A stretch of 31,529 bases of DNA from Lachnospiraceae bacterium UBA2860 (GTDB taxonomy: Bacteria; Bacillota; Clostridia; Lachnospirales; Lachnospiraceae): the NCBI GenBank assembly GCA_002350625.1, contig DEFE01000022.1, positions 45,108-76,636 on the forward strand. Reading direction: 5' to 3'. Made by a program: the position numbers and the translations under genes. This document shows, in pieces, positions 24,293 to 31,529 of the stretch (the stretch's first letter is position 1; each line of letters starts with the position of its first letter). The notes beneath the pieces were generated by a model, which saw only the letters and a list, made by a program, of their open reading frames with translations, searched no databases and was not told the origin of the DNA.

Positions 24293-25171
24293 ATGGTTAG
24301 AAGCATGACAGGCTACGGCCGGGCCGAGCGCGTGACGGACAGACGGCGCGTTGCGGTAGAGATCAAGGCCGTGAACAACCGCTACGCGGATTTCAACATC
24401 CGCATGCCGCGCCGCTACATCTTTATGGAGACGCGGATCCGCCAGCTGCTGAAGGCATATATCGAGCGCGGAAAGGTCGACGTCTTCATCACGGCGGAAG
24501 AATACGGAGAAGGCGCCGGGTCGCTGAAATACAACGAGGCGCTGGCCGGCGAATACGTCCGCGCCATGCGGCAGATGATTGCATCCTTTGATTTAAGTCC
24601 GGAGATCCGGGCGGAGGACGTGGCGAGGGCGCCGGAGGTCTTCAGCATCGGGGAAGCAGAGCAGGATGAAGAGGAGCTTTACGCCTTTCTTGAGCCTGTC
24701 ATCCGCGAGGCCGCCGAGCACTTCAACGAGGCGCGCGCCTCCGAAGGGCAGAAGCTCTCAGACGACCTCATGCTGAAGCTCGAAGAGCTCAAGGATCTGA
24801 CACAGAGTGTCATCGATCACGAGCCGGAGATCATGGAGGCCTATAAACAGAAGCTCATGGAGACGCTGACCGAGATTCTCGCGGACAGAAGCATCGACGA
24901 GTCGCGGATCACGGCTGAATGCGTCCTCTATGCGGACCGCATCTCTACGGATGAGGAAGCCGTGCGTCTTTTGAGCCACATCGATCAGATGAAAAAGGAG
25001 CTTCAAAAGAGCGGAAGCGTCGGCAGAAAGCTCGACTTTGTCGCGCAGGAGATGAACCGCGAGGCGAACACGACGCTCTCGAAGGCCGGCGACCTGATCA
25101 CGGCGGACACAGGCATCGCCATGAAGACGCTCATAGAGAAGATCCGCGAGCAGATCCAGAATATCGAATAA
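24293..25171 (+). CDS. yicC: YicC family endoribonuclease
   Basis: YicC proteins are endoribonucleases; in E. coli YicC promotes decay of the small RNA RyhB. The ATG at 24293 gives 292 residues, a typical length, starting with the family hallmark MVRSMTGYGRAE. An upstream in-frame ATG at 24254 lies at the predicted transcript start and lacks a ribosome site. The N-terminal YicC domain includes EIKAVNNRYADFNIRMPR, and the C-terminal DUF1732 domain has GRKLDFVAQEMNREANT and IEKIREQIQNIE. It is the first gene of the block leading to gmk. The remA gene often found between yicC and gmk is absent. Confidence 0.94.
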   Translation: MVRSMTGYGRAERVTDRRRVAVEIKAVNNRYADFNIRMPRRYIFMETRIRQLLKAYIERGKVDVFITAEEYGEGAGSLKYNEALAGEYVRAMRQMIASFDLSPEIRAEDVARAPEVFSIGEAEQDEEELYAFLEPVIREAAEHFNEARASEGQKLSDDLMLKLEELKDLTQSVIDHEPEIMEAYKQKLMETLTEILADRSIDESRITAECVLYADRISTDEEAVRLLSHIDQMKKELQKSGSVGRKLDFVAQEMNREANTTLSKAGDLITADTGIAMKTLIEKIREQIQNIE

Positions 25172-25216
25172 CCCTGTTGAAAACGATCCCGGGCAGATTG
25201 GCGAGGTGTAAACGGC

Positions 25217-25864
25217 ATGAATAAAAAAGGGATTCTTGTTGTGGTTTCCGGGTTTTCCGGCGCCGGAAAGGGCTGTCTGATGAAGGCCCTTCTCAGCAGT
25301 TACGATTGTTATGCATTGTCGGTATCCGCCACTACAAGGGATCCGAGAGAGGGCGAGATCAACGGACGCGAGTATTTCTTCGTGACCGAGGAACGCTTCC
25401 GGGAGATGATCGAGCAGGAAGCGCTCTACGAATACGCCGAGTATCAGAATCACTTCTACGGCACCCCGAGAAGCTATGTCGACGACCGGCTGAATGAGGG
25501 AAAGGACGTGATCCTCGAGATCGACGTCCAGGGCGCAGAGACGATCAAAAAGCGGTTTCCCGATACCGTTTTGATCTTTATCACTCCGCCGAGCGCGAAG
25601 GAGCTTGAGCGCCGCCTCGTCGAGCGCGGCTCGGAGACGCCGGATAAGATCCGGGGCAGACTCCTTCGGGCCGTCGAGGAAGCGAAATACATGCCATTTT
25701 ATGACTATATCCTGATTAATGATGATCTTGAAGAGTGTACGAAAGAACTGCACGCCATCATTCAGTCAGAGCACACAAAGAGTGCGAGGGACCGCGATTT
25801 CATCATTGAGATCTCGGACGAGCTTCGCAAAATCACTAACACGAAAGGGGAAGATGCATTATGA
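25217..25864 (+). CDS. gmk: guanylate kinase
   Basis: Guanylate kinase phosphorylates GMP to GDP with ATP, an essential step in GTP supply. The 215 residues have the P-loop GFSGAGKG (12-19), the GMP-binding VSATTRDPREGEINGREYFF segment, and EIDVQGAETIKKRFP. The C-terminal tail (from about residue 185) is charged. GCGAGGTG precedes the ATG. Its stop overlaps the rpoZ start (ATGA). Pairing of gmk with rpoZ is widespread and joins nucleotide supply to RNA polymerase. Confidence 0.97.
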   Translation: MNKKGILVVVSGFSGAGKGCLMKALLSSYDCYALSVSATTRDPREGEINGREYFFVTEERFREMIEQEALYEYAEYQNHFYGTPRSYVDDRLNEGKDVILEIDVQGAETIKKRFPDTVLIFITPPSAKELERRLVERGSETPDKIRGRLLRAVEEAKYMPFYDYILINDDLEECTKELHAIIQSEHTKSARDRDFIIEISDELRKITNTKGEDAL

Positions 25865-26106
25865 TGATTCATCCGTCCTATAAGGAAATGATGGAGGCAG
25901 TCAACAAAAAGAGCGAAGACGACACGACGCCGATCGTGTCCAGCCGCTATTCGATCGTGATGGCGACGGCAAAGCGCGCGCGCCAGATCGTCAACGGCGA
26001 CGAGCCGCTGACGGACGAAGTGGGAGACAGGAAGCCGCTTTCGATCGCAGTTGACGAAATCTACGAAGGCGCAGTGCATATCCTTCCGGACGAAAAAACG
26101 GAATGA
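25861..26106 (+). CDS. rpoZ: DNA-directed RNA polymerase omega subunit
   Basis: Omega helps fold and assemble the beta' subunit. The 81-residue product contains the conserved core SRYSIVMATAKRARQIV (around 28-44) and an acidic C-terminus. Two adjacent ATGs (25861, 25864) are possible starts; 25861 overlaps the gmk stop, and AAAGGGGAAG lies about ten bases upstream. Its TGA overlaps the rimO ATG, so gmk, rpoZ and rimO look translationally coupled. Confidence 0.94.
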   Translation: MMIHPSYKEMMEAVNKKSEDDTTPIVSSRYSIVMATAKRARQIVNGDEPLTDEVGDRKPLSIAVDEIYEGAVHILPDEKTE

Positions 26107-27446
26107 ATGCCCGCGGTATGAAACTGCATATGGTCTCGCTCGGCTGCGACAAGAATCTTGTGGACTCCGAGCGCATGCTCGGCATCTTAAGTGCCCGCGG
26201 ATTCGTCCTGACGGACGAGGAGGCCGAAGCAGAGGTGGCGGTTGTCAGTACCTGCTGCTTTATTGACGACGCCAAGAAAGAGAGTATCGACCGCATTTTC
26301 GAACTGGCGCGTCTCAAGGAGACGGGGAAGCTGAAGGTTCTGATCGCCGCCGGCTGTATGGCCGAGCGCTATCAGGATGAAATTCTCGAGGAGATCCCCG
26401 AGCTTGACGCCATCGTCGGAACCACAGGCATCGCTGGCATCGCCCAGGCTGTGGAATCCGCGCTTGCCGGAACAAAAGGACGCTTCTTCCGGGATATCAG
26501 CTCGGATCCTTCCCTTCCGGAAAACACCCGGGTCGTCACGACGGGCGGCCATTATGCCTATCTTAAGATCGCCGAGGGCTGTGACAAGCACTGCACATAC
26601 TGCGCCATTCCCTCCTTCCGGGGACACTACCGGAGCTTTCCCATGGAGTCGCTGATCAAAGAGGCGGAGACTCTTGCGGAGGGCGGCGTGCGGGAGCTGA
26701 TTATCGTCGCGCAGGAGACGACGGTTTACGGCGTCGACCTGTACGGGAAAAAGATGCTCCATGAGCTTCTTAAGAAGCTGTGCCGCATAGACGGGATCCA
26801 CTGGATCCGCGTCCTGTATTGCTATCCGGAGGAGATCTATCCCGAGCTCATCGACGTCATGGCGCAGGAAGAAAAGATCTGCCACTATCTCGATCTGCCG
26901 ATCCAGCACGCCGCGGACAGCGTCCTGAAACGCATGAACCGCAGGACGGATGAAAATGACCTCCGATGGCTGGTCACCCATCTCAGATCACGTATTCCGG
27001 ATATCGTCCTTCGCACAACGCTCATCACCGGCTTCCCCGGTGAGACGGAAGAGGAGCATGAGACGCTTATGTCCTTTATCCGCGACATGCAGTTCGACCG
27101 GCTCGGCGTCTTCATGTATTCCAGAGAAGAGGGAACGCCGGCGGCGAAGATGAAGATGCAGGTGCGCGCGGCGGACAAGAAAAAGCGCTATGCGGAGATC
27201 ATGACGGCGCAGCAGGGTATTTCGCTTAAGCGCCACAAAGAGAGAATCGGAACGGAGACAGAGGTCTTTGTGGAGGGGACGCTTCCCGAGGAGCACGTCA
27301 CGATCGGGCGGTCTTACGCGGATGCGCCGACCGTGGACGGTTTTGTTTTCTTCCGCTCTCCGAAAGAGCATGTAAGCGGAGACTTTGTAAAGGTGCGCAT
27401 CACCGGTGCTTCCGCCTATGATCTCGAGGGAGAGGAAATCATTTGA
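26103..27446 (+). CDS. rimO: ribosomal protein S12 methylthiotransferase RimO
   Basis: RimO is a radical-SAM enzyme that adds a methylthio group to the beta-carbon of an Asp in S12. The 447 residues have the N-terminal MTTase domain with the three auxiliary-cluster cysteines Cys15 (SLGCDKNLVDSE), Cys51 and Cys85, then the radical-SAM CX3CX2C (Cys160, Cys164, Cys167), QETTVYGVDLYG, and a C-terminal TRAM domain (about 375-447). The SLGCDKNLVDSE start separates it from MiaB (GCQMN-type). It overlaps rpoZ by four bases and precedes pgsA by ten. Confidence 0.96.
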   Translation: MNARGMKLHMVSLGCDKNLVDSERMLGILSARGFVLTDEEAEAEVAVVSTCCFIDDAKKESIDRIFELARLKETGKLKVLIAAGCMAERYQDEILEEIPELDAIVGTTGIAGIAQAVESALAGTKGRFFRDISSDPSLPENTRVVTTGGHYAYLKIAEGCDKHCTYCAIPSFRGHYRSFPMESLIKEAETLAEGGVRELIIVAQETTVYGVDLYGKKMLHELLKKLCRIDGIHWIRVLYCYPEEIYPELIDVMAQEEKICHYLDLPIQHAADSVLKRMNRRTDENDLRWLVTHLRSRIPDIVLRTTLITGFPGETEEEHETLMSFIRDMQFDRLGVFMYSREEGTPAAKMKMQVRAADKKKRYAEIMTAQQGISLKRHKERIGTETEVFVEGTLPEEHVTIGRSYADAPTVDGFVFFRSPKEHVSGDFVKVRITGASAYDLEGEEII

Positions 27447-27456
27447 GGTGTAAGTT

Positions 27457-28041
27457 ATGAAAGAAAAGCTGAATAGCTTCCTTAATTTCTACCGGAACAT
27501 GAATCTGCCGAACCGGCTCACCTGCCTCAGGATGCTTCTGATCATTCCATTTGTCCTGTGCATGCTGCCGGGAAAGGCGGAAGGCGCCTTCAAGTGGCTG
27601 TCGCTCATTCTTTTTGTCGCCGCGTCCCTCACGGATCTGCTCGACGGCAAGATCGCGAGAGGGAGAAACCTCGTCACGGATTTCGGCAAGTTCATGGATC
27701 CTCTGGCAGATAAGCTGCTCGTGGTGTCCGCGCTGATCTGTCTCATCGAACTGGACCGCATCCCGGCCTGGATCGTGCTCATCATCATTGCCCGCGAATT
27801 TATCATCAGCGGCTTCCGCCTGATCGCGGCCGATAACGGCATCGTGATCGCGGCCGGCATGTCCGGCAAGGTGAAAACCGTTCTTCAGATGATCATGGTC
27901 ATTCTGATGATCATCAACTTTACGGGCGGGCCGATGAAGGTGCTCACGGATATCGTGATGTACGCGGCCATCATCATGACGATCGTATCTCTCGTCGAAT
28001 ATATCTATAAAAACCGCAGTGTCATCAGTACACAGAAGTAG
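27457..28041 (+). CDS. pgsA: CDP-diacylglycerol-glycerol-3-phosphate 3-phosphatidyltransferase
   Basis: PgsA makes phosphatidylglycerol phosphate, the first step to phosphatidylglycerol and cardiolipin. The 194-residue integral membrane protein has the full CDP-alcohol phosphotransferase motif: Asp60, Asp63-Gly64, Ala67-Arg68, Gly77, Asp81 and Asp85 (DLLDGKIARG...DFGKFMDPLAD), plus several hydrophobic helices. GAGGTG precedes the ATG. Its place after rimO is the common Firmicutes arrangement. Other family members, such as phosphatidylserine synthase, fit the neighbourhood less well. Confidence 0.94.
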   Translation: MKEKLNSFLNFYRNMNLPNRLTCLRMLLIIPFVLCMLPGKAEGAFKWLSLILFVAASLTDLLDGKIARGRNLVTDFGKFMDPLADKLLVVSALICLIELDRIPAWIVLIIIAREFIISGFRLIAADNGIVIAAGMSGKVKTVLQMIMVILMIINFTGGPMKVLTDIVMYAAIIMTIVSLVEYIYKNRSVISTQK

Positions 28042-28053
28042 GAGAGCATCCAT

Positions 28054-29262
28054 ATGCAGAAGATCACAATGAAGGTACCGCTCGTCGAGATGGACGGCGA
28101 TGAAATGACAAGGATTCTGTGGCAGATGATCAAGGACGAGCTGCTGCTCCCGTTCATTGATCTGAAAACAGAGTACTATGATCTGGGGCTTCCCTGCCGC
28201 GATGAGACGGATGACCGCGTGACGGTCGATGCCGCCGAGGCAATCAAAAAATACGGCGTCGGCGTCAAATGCGCGACCATCACGCCGAATCCCGCGCGCG
28301 TCGAAGAGTATCATCTGAAGCAGATGTACAAGAGCCCGAACGGCACGCTGCGCGCCATTTTGGACGGCACCGTATTCCGCACCCCGATCCTCGCAAAAGG
28401 AATCGAGCCCTGCGTGCGCAACTGGGAAAAGCCGATCACGGTCGCCCGCCACGCCTACGGCGATGTCTATAAAAATGCGGAGATCCGCGTGCCCGGAAAG
28501 GGAGAGGCGAAGCTTGTCTTCACGTCTTCAGACGGAAGCGTGACGGAACAGAAGATTTTTGATTTTGAAGGAGCAGGCGTCGTGCAGGGGATGTATAACC
28601 TGGACAGCTCCATTAGAAGCTTCGCGCGGAGCTGCTTCTCCTATGCGCTCAGCGTCCGCGAGGACCTGTGGTTTGCGACGAAGGACACGATCTCAAAGAC
28701 GTACGACCGCGTGTTCAAGGAGATGTTCGAACAGGTCTACGAGGAAGAGTACAAAGAGAAGTTTGCCGCGGCCGGCATCACGTATTTTTACACGCTGATC
28801 GATGACGCGGTCGCCCGCATCATGAAGTCCGCCGGCGGCATCGTCTGGGCCTGCAAGAACTATGACGGCGACGTGTTCTCGGACATGCTCTCCTCGGCTT
28901 TCGGCTCGCTCGCCATGATGACGTCCGTCCTCGTTTCGCCGGACGGCTGCTATGAGTACGAGGCCGCCCACGGCACCGTACAGAGACATTATTATAAGCA
29001 TTTAAAGGGTGAGGAGACTTCGACGAATTCCGTGGCGACGATCTACGCCTGGACGGGCGCGCTCAGAAAGCGCGGTGAACTCGACAATCTGCCGGAGCTT
29101 GTCCGTTTTGCGGATCTTCTCGAGAAGGCCGTGCTCACAACGATAGAGTCCGGCACGATGACAGGGGATCTCGCGCGCATTACGTCGCTTCCGGATCCGG
29201 TGACGGTCAGCTCGCTCGGTTTTATCAAGGCCGTGAGAGAACAGCTGGAAAAGATGCTGTAA
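28054..29262 (+). CDS. icd: NADP-dependent isocitrate dehydrogenase (eukaryotic-like type)
   Basis: This enzyme oxidatively decarboxylates isocitrate to 2-oxoglutarate and feeds glutamate synthesis. The 402 residues match the homodimeric eukaryotic-like class: VPLVEMDGDEMTRILW, substrate loop KSPNGTLRAILDGTVFR, ARHAYGDVY, the metal-binding DDAVARIM/YDGDVFSDM region, and the coenzyme segment AAHGTVQRHYYKH...TSTNSVATIYAW. GGAG (28041-28044) ten bases before the ATG supports 28054; an internal Met six residues in is an alternative. It is 12 bases after pgsA and converges on the minus-strand ABC-F gene without a canonical terminator between them. Confidence 0.95.
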   Translation: MQKITMKVPLVEMDGDEMTRILWQMIKDELLLPFIDLKTEYYDLGLPCRDETDDRVTVDAAEAIKKYGVGVKCATITPNPARVEEYHLKQMYKSPNGTLRAILDGTVFRTPILAKGIEPCVRNWEKPITVARHAYGDVYKNAEIRVPGKGEAKLVFTSSDGSVTEQKIFDFEGAGVVQGMYNLDSSIRSFARSCFSYALSVREDLWFATKDTISKTYDRVFKEMFEQVYEEEYKEKFAAAGITYFYTLIDDAVARIMKSAGGIVWACKNYDGDVFSDMLSSAFGSLAMMTSVLVSPDGCYEYEAAHGTVQRHYYKHLKGEETSTNSVATIYAWTGALRKRGELDNLPELVRFADLLEKAVLTTIESGTMTGDLARITSLPDPVTVSSLGFIKAVREQLEKML

Positions 29263-29354
29263 GCTCTCACGAACCTGCTGCGGACGATCTCAAAGATCTT
29301 CTGCAGGTGATCTCAAAGATCTTCTGCAGGCGATCTCACGCATCTGCATCAGCC
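29263..29354. repeat. four tandem 23-bp repeats between icd and the ABC-F gene
   Basis: The units are 29263-29285, 29286-29308, 29309-29331 and 29332-29354. The inner two are identical over 22 bases (GATCTCAAAGATCTTCTGCA then GG) and differ only at base 23 (T or C). The outer two are degenerate and share TCTCACG. The fourth unit contains the stop and last codons of the ABC-F gene. The units hold small palindromes (AAGATCTT, CTGCAG). No canonical terminator is seen in this convergent gap. Confidence 0.85.
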
Positions 29355-31258
29355 TGCAGATCCTCCCACAGCGCATATGCTTCTTCCAGCCGCCTGAGGA
29401 CGTCGTCCTTCCGGCGGCTTAATTCTGTCAGGGCTTCGGCATCGGAGGCGGTTTCGGGATTCTCAAAGAGCAGATCGATCTCTTTGTCCTCGGCTTCGAG
29501 GCTTTCGATCTCGCGCTCGATCTTCATGAGATCGTTTTTCTGCTTGCGCCGACGCGCCTCATCCTCCTTCTGCGCCTTCCACGCATCCTTCGACGCGCTC
29601 TCCTGCGCAGAGGAGACCGGAGCTGTATCTTTGACAAGAAATGCGCGCTCTACATCTTCCTTCTTCTCAAGATAATAGTCATAATTGCCGATGTAGTTGA
29701 GGAGATGCTTCTCCGTCAGATCCAGGATCCGCGTCGCCGTCCTGTTGATGAAATAGCGGTCGTGAGAGACGTAGAGGAGTGTTCCCTCATATGCTCTTAC
29801 GGCGCTTTCAAGGACTTCGCGCGACTGAATATCGAGGTGGTTGGTCGGCTCGTCGAGCATCAGGAAGTTCGCTTTTGAGAGCATCAGCCTGCAGAGGGAG
29901 ACGCGGGCCCGCTCGCCGCCTGAGAGATCGCCGATTCTCTTAAAGACGTCGTCGTTTGTGAAGAGGAAAGCAGCCAGATGCGTGCGGATCTCCGTGTTCG
30001 TCATGGAGGGATAGGCGTCGGAGATCTCTTCGAAGAGTGTCTTCGAGCTGTCCAGCACCTGGATTTCCTGATCGTAATAACCGGGATGGGTGTTGCTGCC
30101 GTAGCGGAAGACGCCGGCATCCTGCGGCACGATTCCGTTCAGGATTTTCAGCAGTGTCGACTTGCCGGTCCCGTTGTCGCCGATGAGCGCGACGTGTTCG
30201 CCTTTTTTGATTTCAAAGGATAAATCCTTAAAAAGGAGAGAGCCGTTATAGCTTTTTGCCAGGTCTTCTGCCGTCAGTACGTCGTGTCCGCTTTCCACGG
30301 AGGGAACAAAGCGGAAACGAATCTGGTCGTTTTCGTCCGCCGGTTTTTCCGGCATTTCCATCTTTTCAAGAAGCTTCACGCGGCTCTCCGCGCGGCGGAT
30401 GGATTTCTCGCGGTTAAATTGTCTCAGCTTCGTGATCACGGCCTCCTCGTGGGCTCTTTGCCGCTCGGCGTTTACCCAGGCGGCATAGGCCGCTTTTCTT
30501 AAGGCCTCTTTCTTTGCGCTGAAGGCGTCGTAATTTCCTGCGTAGACATGGGCCTCCGCGCGCTCGATCTCCACAACTTTTGTCACGACGCGGTTGAGGA
30601 AATAGCGGTCGTGGGAGACGATGAGCACGGCGCCGCTGGAGTTCAGGAGATAGGATTCAAGCCACTCGATCGAGTGCATGTCCAGGTGGTTCGTCGGCTC
30701 GTCGAGCAGGATGATGTCGGGCGCCGTGAGGAGGAGCTGCCCCAGCGCGACGCGCGTCTTCTGGCCGCCGGAGAGTTCTCCGACCTGTTTGCCGAATTCG
30801 TCTTCCTGAAAGCCCAGGCCCTTTAGAACGCCGACGACCTCGGAGCGGTAAGCGTAGCCGCCCATGCGCTCGTATGCTTCCGTCATGCGCGCATAGGATT
30901 GCATCTCTTCATGGAGCGCGTCGCCGGTCAGGTTGGACATGCGCAGTTCCGAGGCGCGGATGCGGCTGCTCAGCGCCAGGAGCTCGCTGCGCACCGACAG
31001 GAGCTGTTCGTAGATCGTGAGGGATCCCGTCAGTTCCTGGTGCTGGGCGAGGTAGCCGATCTCGGCGTCTTTTTTTAAGACCGTGGTGCCTCTGTCCGGT
31101 TCCTCAAGCTTCATGATGATTTTGAGCAGGGTCGATTTGCCGGCGCCATTTACGCCGACAAGGGCTGTCTTTTCGCGGTCTTCTATGTGAAAGGAAACGT
31201 CTTTTAAGACGTCTTTCCCGTCGTAGCTTTTTGATACGCCGGATACGTTAAGGATCAT
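29336..31258 (-). CDS. ABC-F family ATPase, YdiF-like (ribosome-associated)
   Basis: ABC-F proteins have two fused ATPase domains and no membrane part; many bind the ribosomal E site and help stalled or initiating ribosomes. The 640 residues have Walker A GVNGAGKS (35-42), signature LSGGQ (162-166), LLDEPTNHLD, His216 (SHDRYF), an interdomain linker (about 235-310), Walker A GDNGTGKS (360-367), signature LSGGE (445-449), MLDEPTNHLD, and a C-terminal coiled coil (about 555-640). Length and N-terminus resemble Bacillus YdiF more than the short antibiotic-resistance types. Its ribosome site (CCTCC on the + strand, 31264-31268) is five bases from the start. It is the only minus-strand gene. Confidence 0.93.
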   Translation of the reverse strand: MILNVSGVSKSYDGKDVLKDVSFHIEDREKTALVGVNGAGKSTLLKIIMKLEEPDRGTTVLKKDAEIGYLAQHQELTGSLTIYEQLLSVRSELLALSSRIRASELRMSNLTGDALHEEMQSYARMTEAYERMGGYAYRSEVVGVLKGLGFQEDEFGKQVGELSGGQKTRVALGQLLLTAPDIILLDEPTNHLDMHSIEWLESYLLNSSGAVLIVSHDRYFLNRVVTKVVEIERAEAHVYAGNYDAFSAKKEALRKAAYAAWVNAERQRAHEEAVITKLRQFNREKSIRRAESRVKLLEKMEMPEKPADENDQIRFRFVPSVESGHDVLTAEDLAKSYNGSLLFKDLSFEIKKGEHVALIGDNGTGKSTLLKILNGIVPQDAGVFRYGSNTHPGYYDQEIQVLDSSKTLFEEISDAYPSMTNTEIRTHLAAFLFTNDDVFKRIGDLSGGERARVSLCRLMLSKANFLMLDEPTNHLDIQSREVLESAVRAYEGTLLYVSHDRYFINRTATRILDLTEKHLLNYIGNYDYYLEKKEDVERAFLVKDTAPVSSAQESASKDAWKAQKEDEARRRKQKNDLMKIEREIESLEAEDKEIDLLFENPETASDAEALTELSRRKDDVLRRLEEAYALWEDLQADADA

Positions 31259-31323
31259 GGAGGCCTCCGATGCGTCATGTCTTAAGCGGCATTTGGGATG
31301 TGCTCTAAGGCACTTAAATCCAG

Positions 31324-31354
31324 ATTATAGCACATCGGCGCGCCGGTTTGACAA
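31324..31354 (-). promoter_or_regulatory. extended -10 promoter of the ABC-F gene
   Basis: Read on the minus strand: TTGTCA (31354-31349), 19 bases, then TATAAT (31329-31324) preceded by TGC, a perfect extended -10 (TGnTATAAT) that can compensate for the long spacer. The predicted leader is about 60 nt and contains a small GTGC/GCAC dyad. Confidence 0.75.
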
Positions 31355-31377
31355 GAACGCCGCAAAAAGATTATCAT
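31348..31377 (+). promoter_or_regulatory. divergent + strand promoter for a gene beyond the right edge
   Basis: Perfect TTGACA (31348-31353), 18 bases, then TATCAT (31372-31377; five of six). Its -35 overlaps the -35 of the minus-strand promoter. Its transcript would start near 31384 and run through the decamer array into unseen sequence. Confidence 0.55.
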
Positions 31378-31428
31378 AGAATGCGTATTAATAGGATATG
31401 CGATCTGAATATAGTGAAATTGGTACAG

Positions 31429-31478
31429 TATCGGGCAGCATTGGGCAGTATTGGGCAATATTGGACAATATTGGCGCA
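31429..31478. repeat. five tandem 10-bp repeats, consensus TATTGGGCAR
   Basis: Head-to-tail decamers: TATCGGGCAG, CATTGGGCAG, TATTGGGCAA, TATTGGACAA, TATTGGCGCA. A diverged 11-base unit, AATTGGTACAG, precedes them at 31418-31428. The period equals one DNA helical turn. The rest of 31479-31529 shows no gene or further repeat. Confidence 0.85.
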
Positions 31479-31529
31479 GCGACAGAACCATGTTCTCTCT
31501 TTGCTCCGTTCCCTACACGTGCTTGCAGA

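Noticed and set aside
29263..29354. Possible CRISPR array
   Set aside because: The 23-bp units are directly adjacent with no spacers, and no cas gene is present.
31282..31491. 69-codon minus-strand open frame with repeated Cys-Pro-Ile-Leu
   Set aside because: Its repeated residues are just the translation of the decamer array, and it spans both predicted promoters. No ribosome site is visible.

Overview
The window is a GC-rich, densely packed chromosomal segment of housekeeping genes from a Gram-positive anaerobe of the Clostridia, most likely the Lachnospiraceae. The evidence is the Firmicutes gene order ylxM-ffh-rpsP-khpA-rimM-trmD-rplS-lepB-rbgA-rnhB-yraN-pgeF, the yicC-gmk-rpoZ-rimO-pgsA block, the 388-residue TGT, and SigA-type promoters (TTGACA/TATAAT-like). 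All genes but the last run on the + strand. I see no phage, insertion sequence, CRISPR array or defence system. This looks like core genome rather than an accessory island, and no new multi-gene system is evident.

Layout. 1-1750: tRNA-guanine transglycosylase (tgt) and yajC. 1830-6413: amino-acid biosynthesis, namely ilvD, an acetolactate synthase large subunit without a visible small subunit, and an ACT-domain phosphoglycerate dehydrogenase. 6456-8555: a branching-enzyme-like GH13 protein whose active site is partly lost. 8641-10679: an HdeD/DUF308 membrane protein with a long acidic tail, then an Mrp/NBP35 Fe-S carrier ATPase. 10751-10823: tRNA-Thr(CGT) with its own promoter and terminator. 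10932-14928: SRP and ribosome-assembly genes (ylxM, ffh, rpsP, khpA, rimM, trmD, rplS). 15073-18511: lepB, rbgA, rnhB, yraN, pgeF. 18580-21000: leuS. 21205-22392: an iron-dependent alcohol dehydrogenase. 22471-24222: the ribosome quality-control factor rqcH. 24293-29262: yicC, gmk, rpoZ, rimO, pgsA and an NADP-type isocitrate dehydrogenase. 29336-31258 (minus): an ABC-F ATPase converging on icd. The right end (31259-31529) is a divergent promoter region with a tandem decamer array.

Functionally, the middle half is a translation, export and ribosome-biogenesis supercluster. Ffh and LepB handle protein export. S16, L19, RimM, RbgA, TrmD, RimO and the ABC-F protein act on ribosome assembly, modification or function. 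RqcH rescues stalled 50S subunits. Short gaps and ATGA or GTGA overlaps (rbgA/rnhB/yraN, gmk/rpoZ/rimO) indicate operons with translational coupling. Internal promoters sit at the ends of upstream genes (rplS promoter inside trmD, leuS promoter over the pgeF stop).

The points most worth a second look are the GlgB-like probable pseudoenzyme, the predicted leaderless ylxM transcript, the divergent promoters sharing one -35 core beside a 10-bp-period repeat array, a 23-bp tandem repeat filling the icd/ABC-F gap, a structured rplS leader, and an atypical G4 motif in RbgA.
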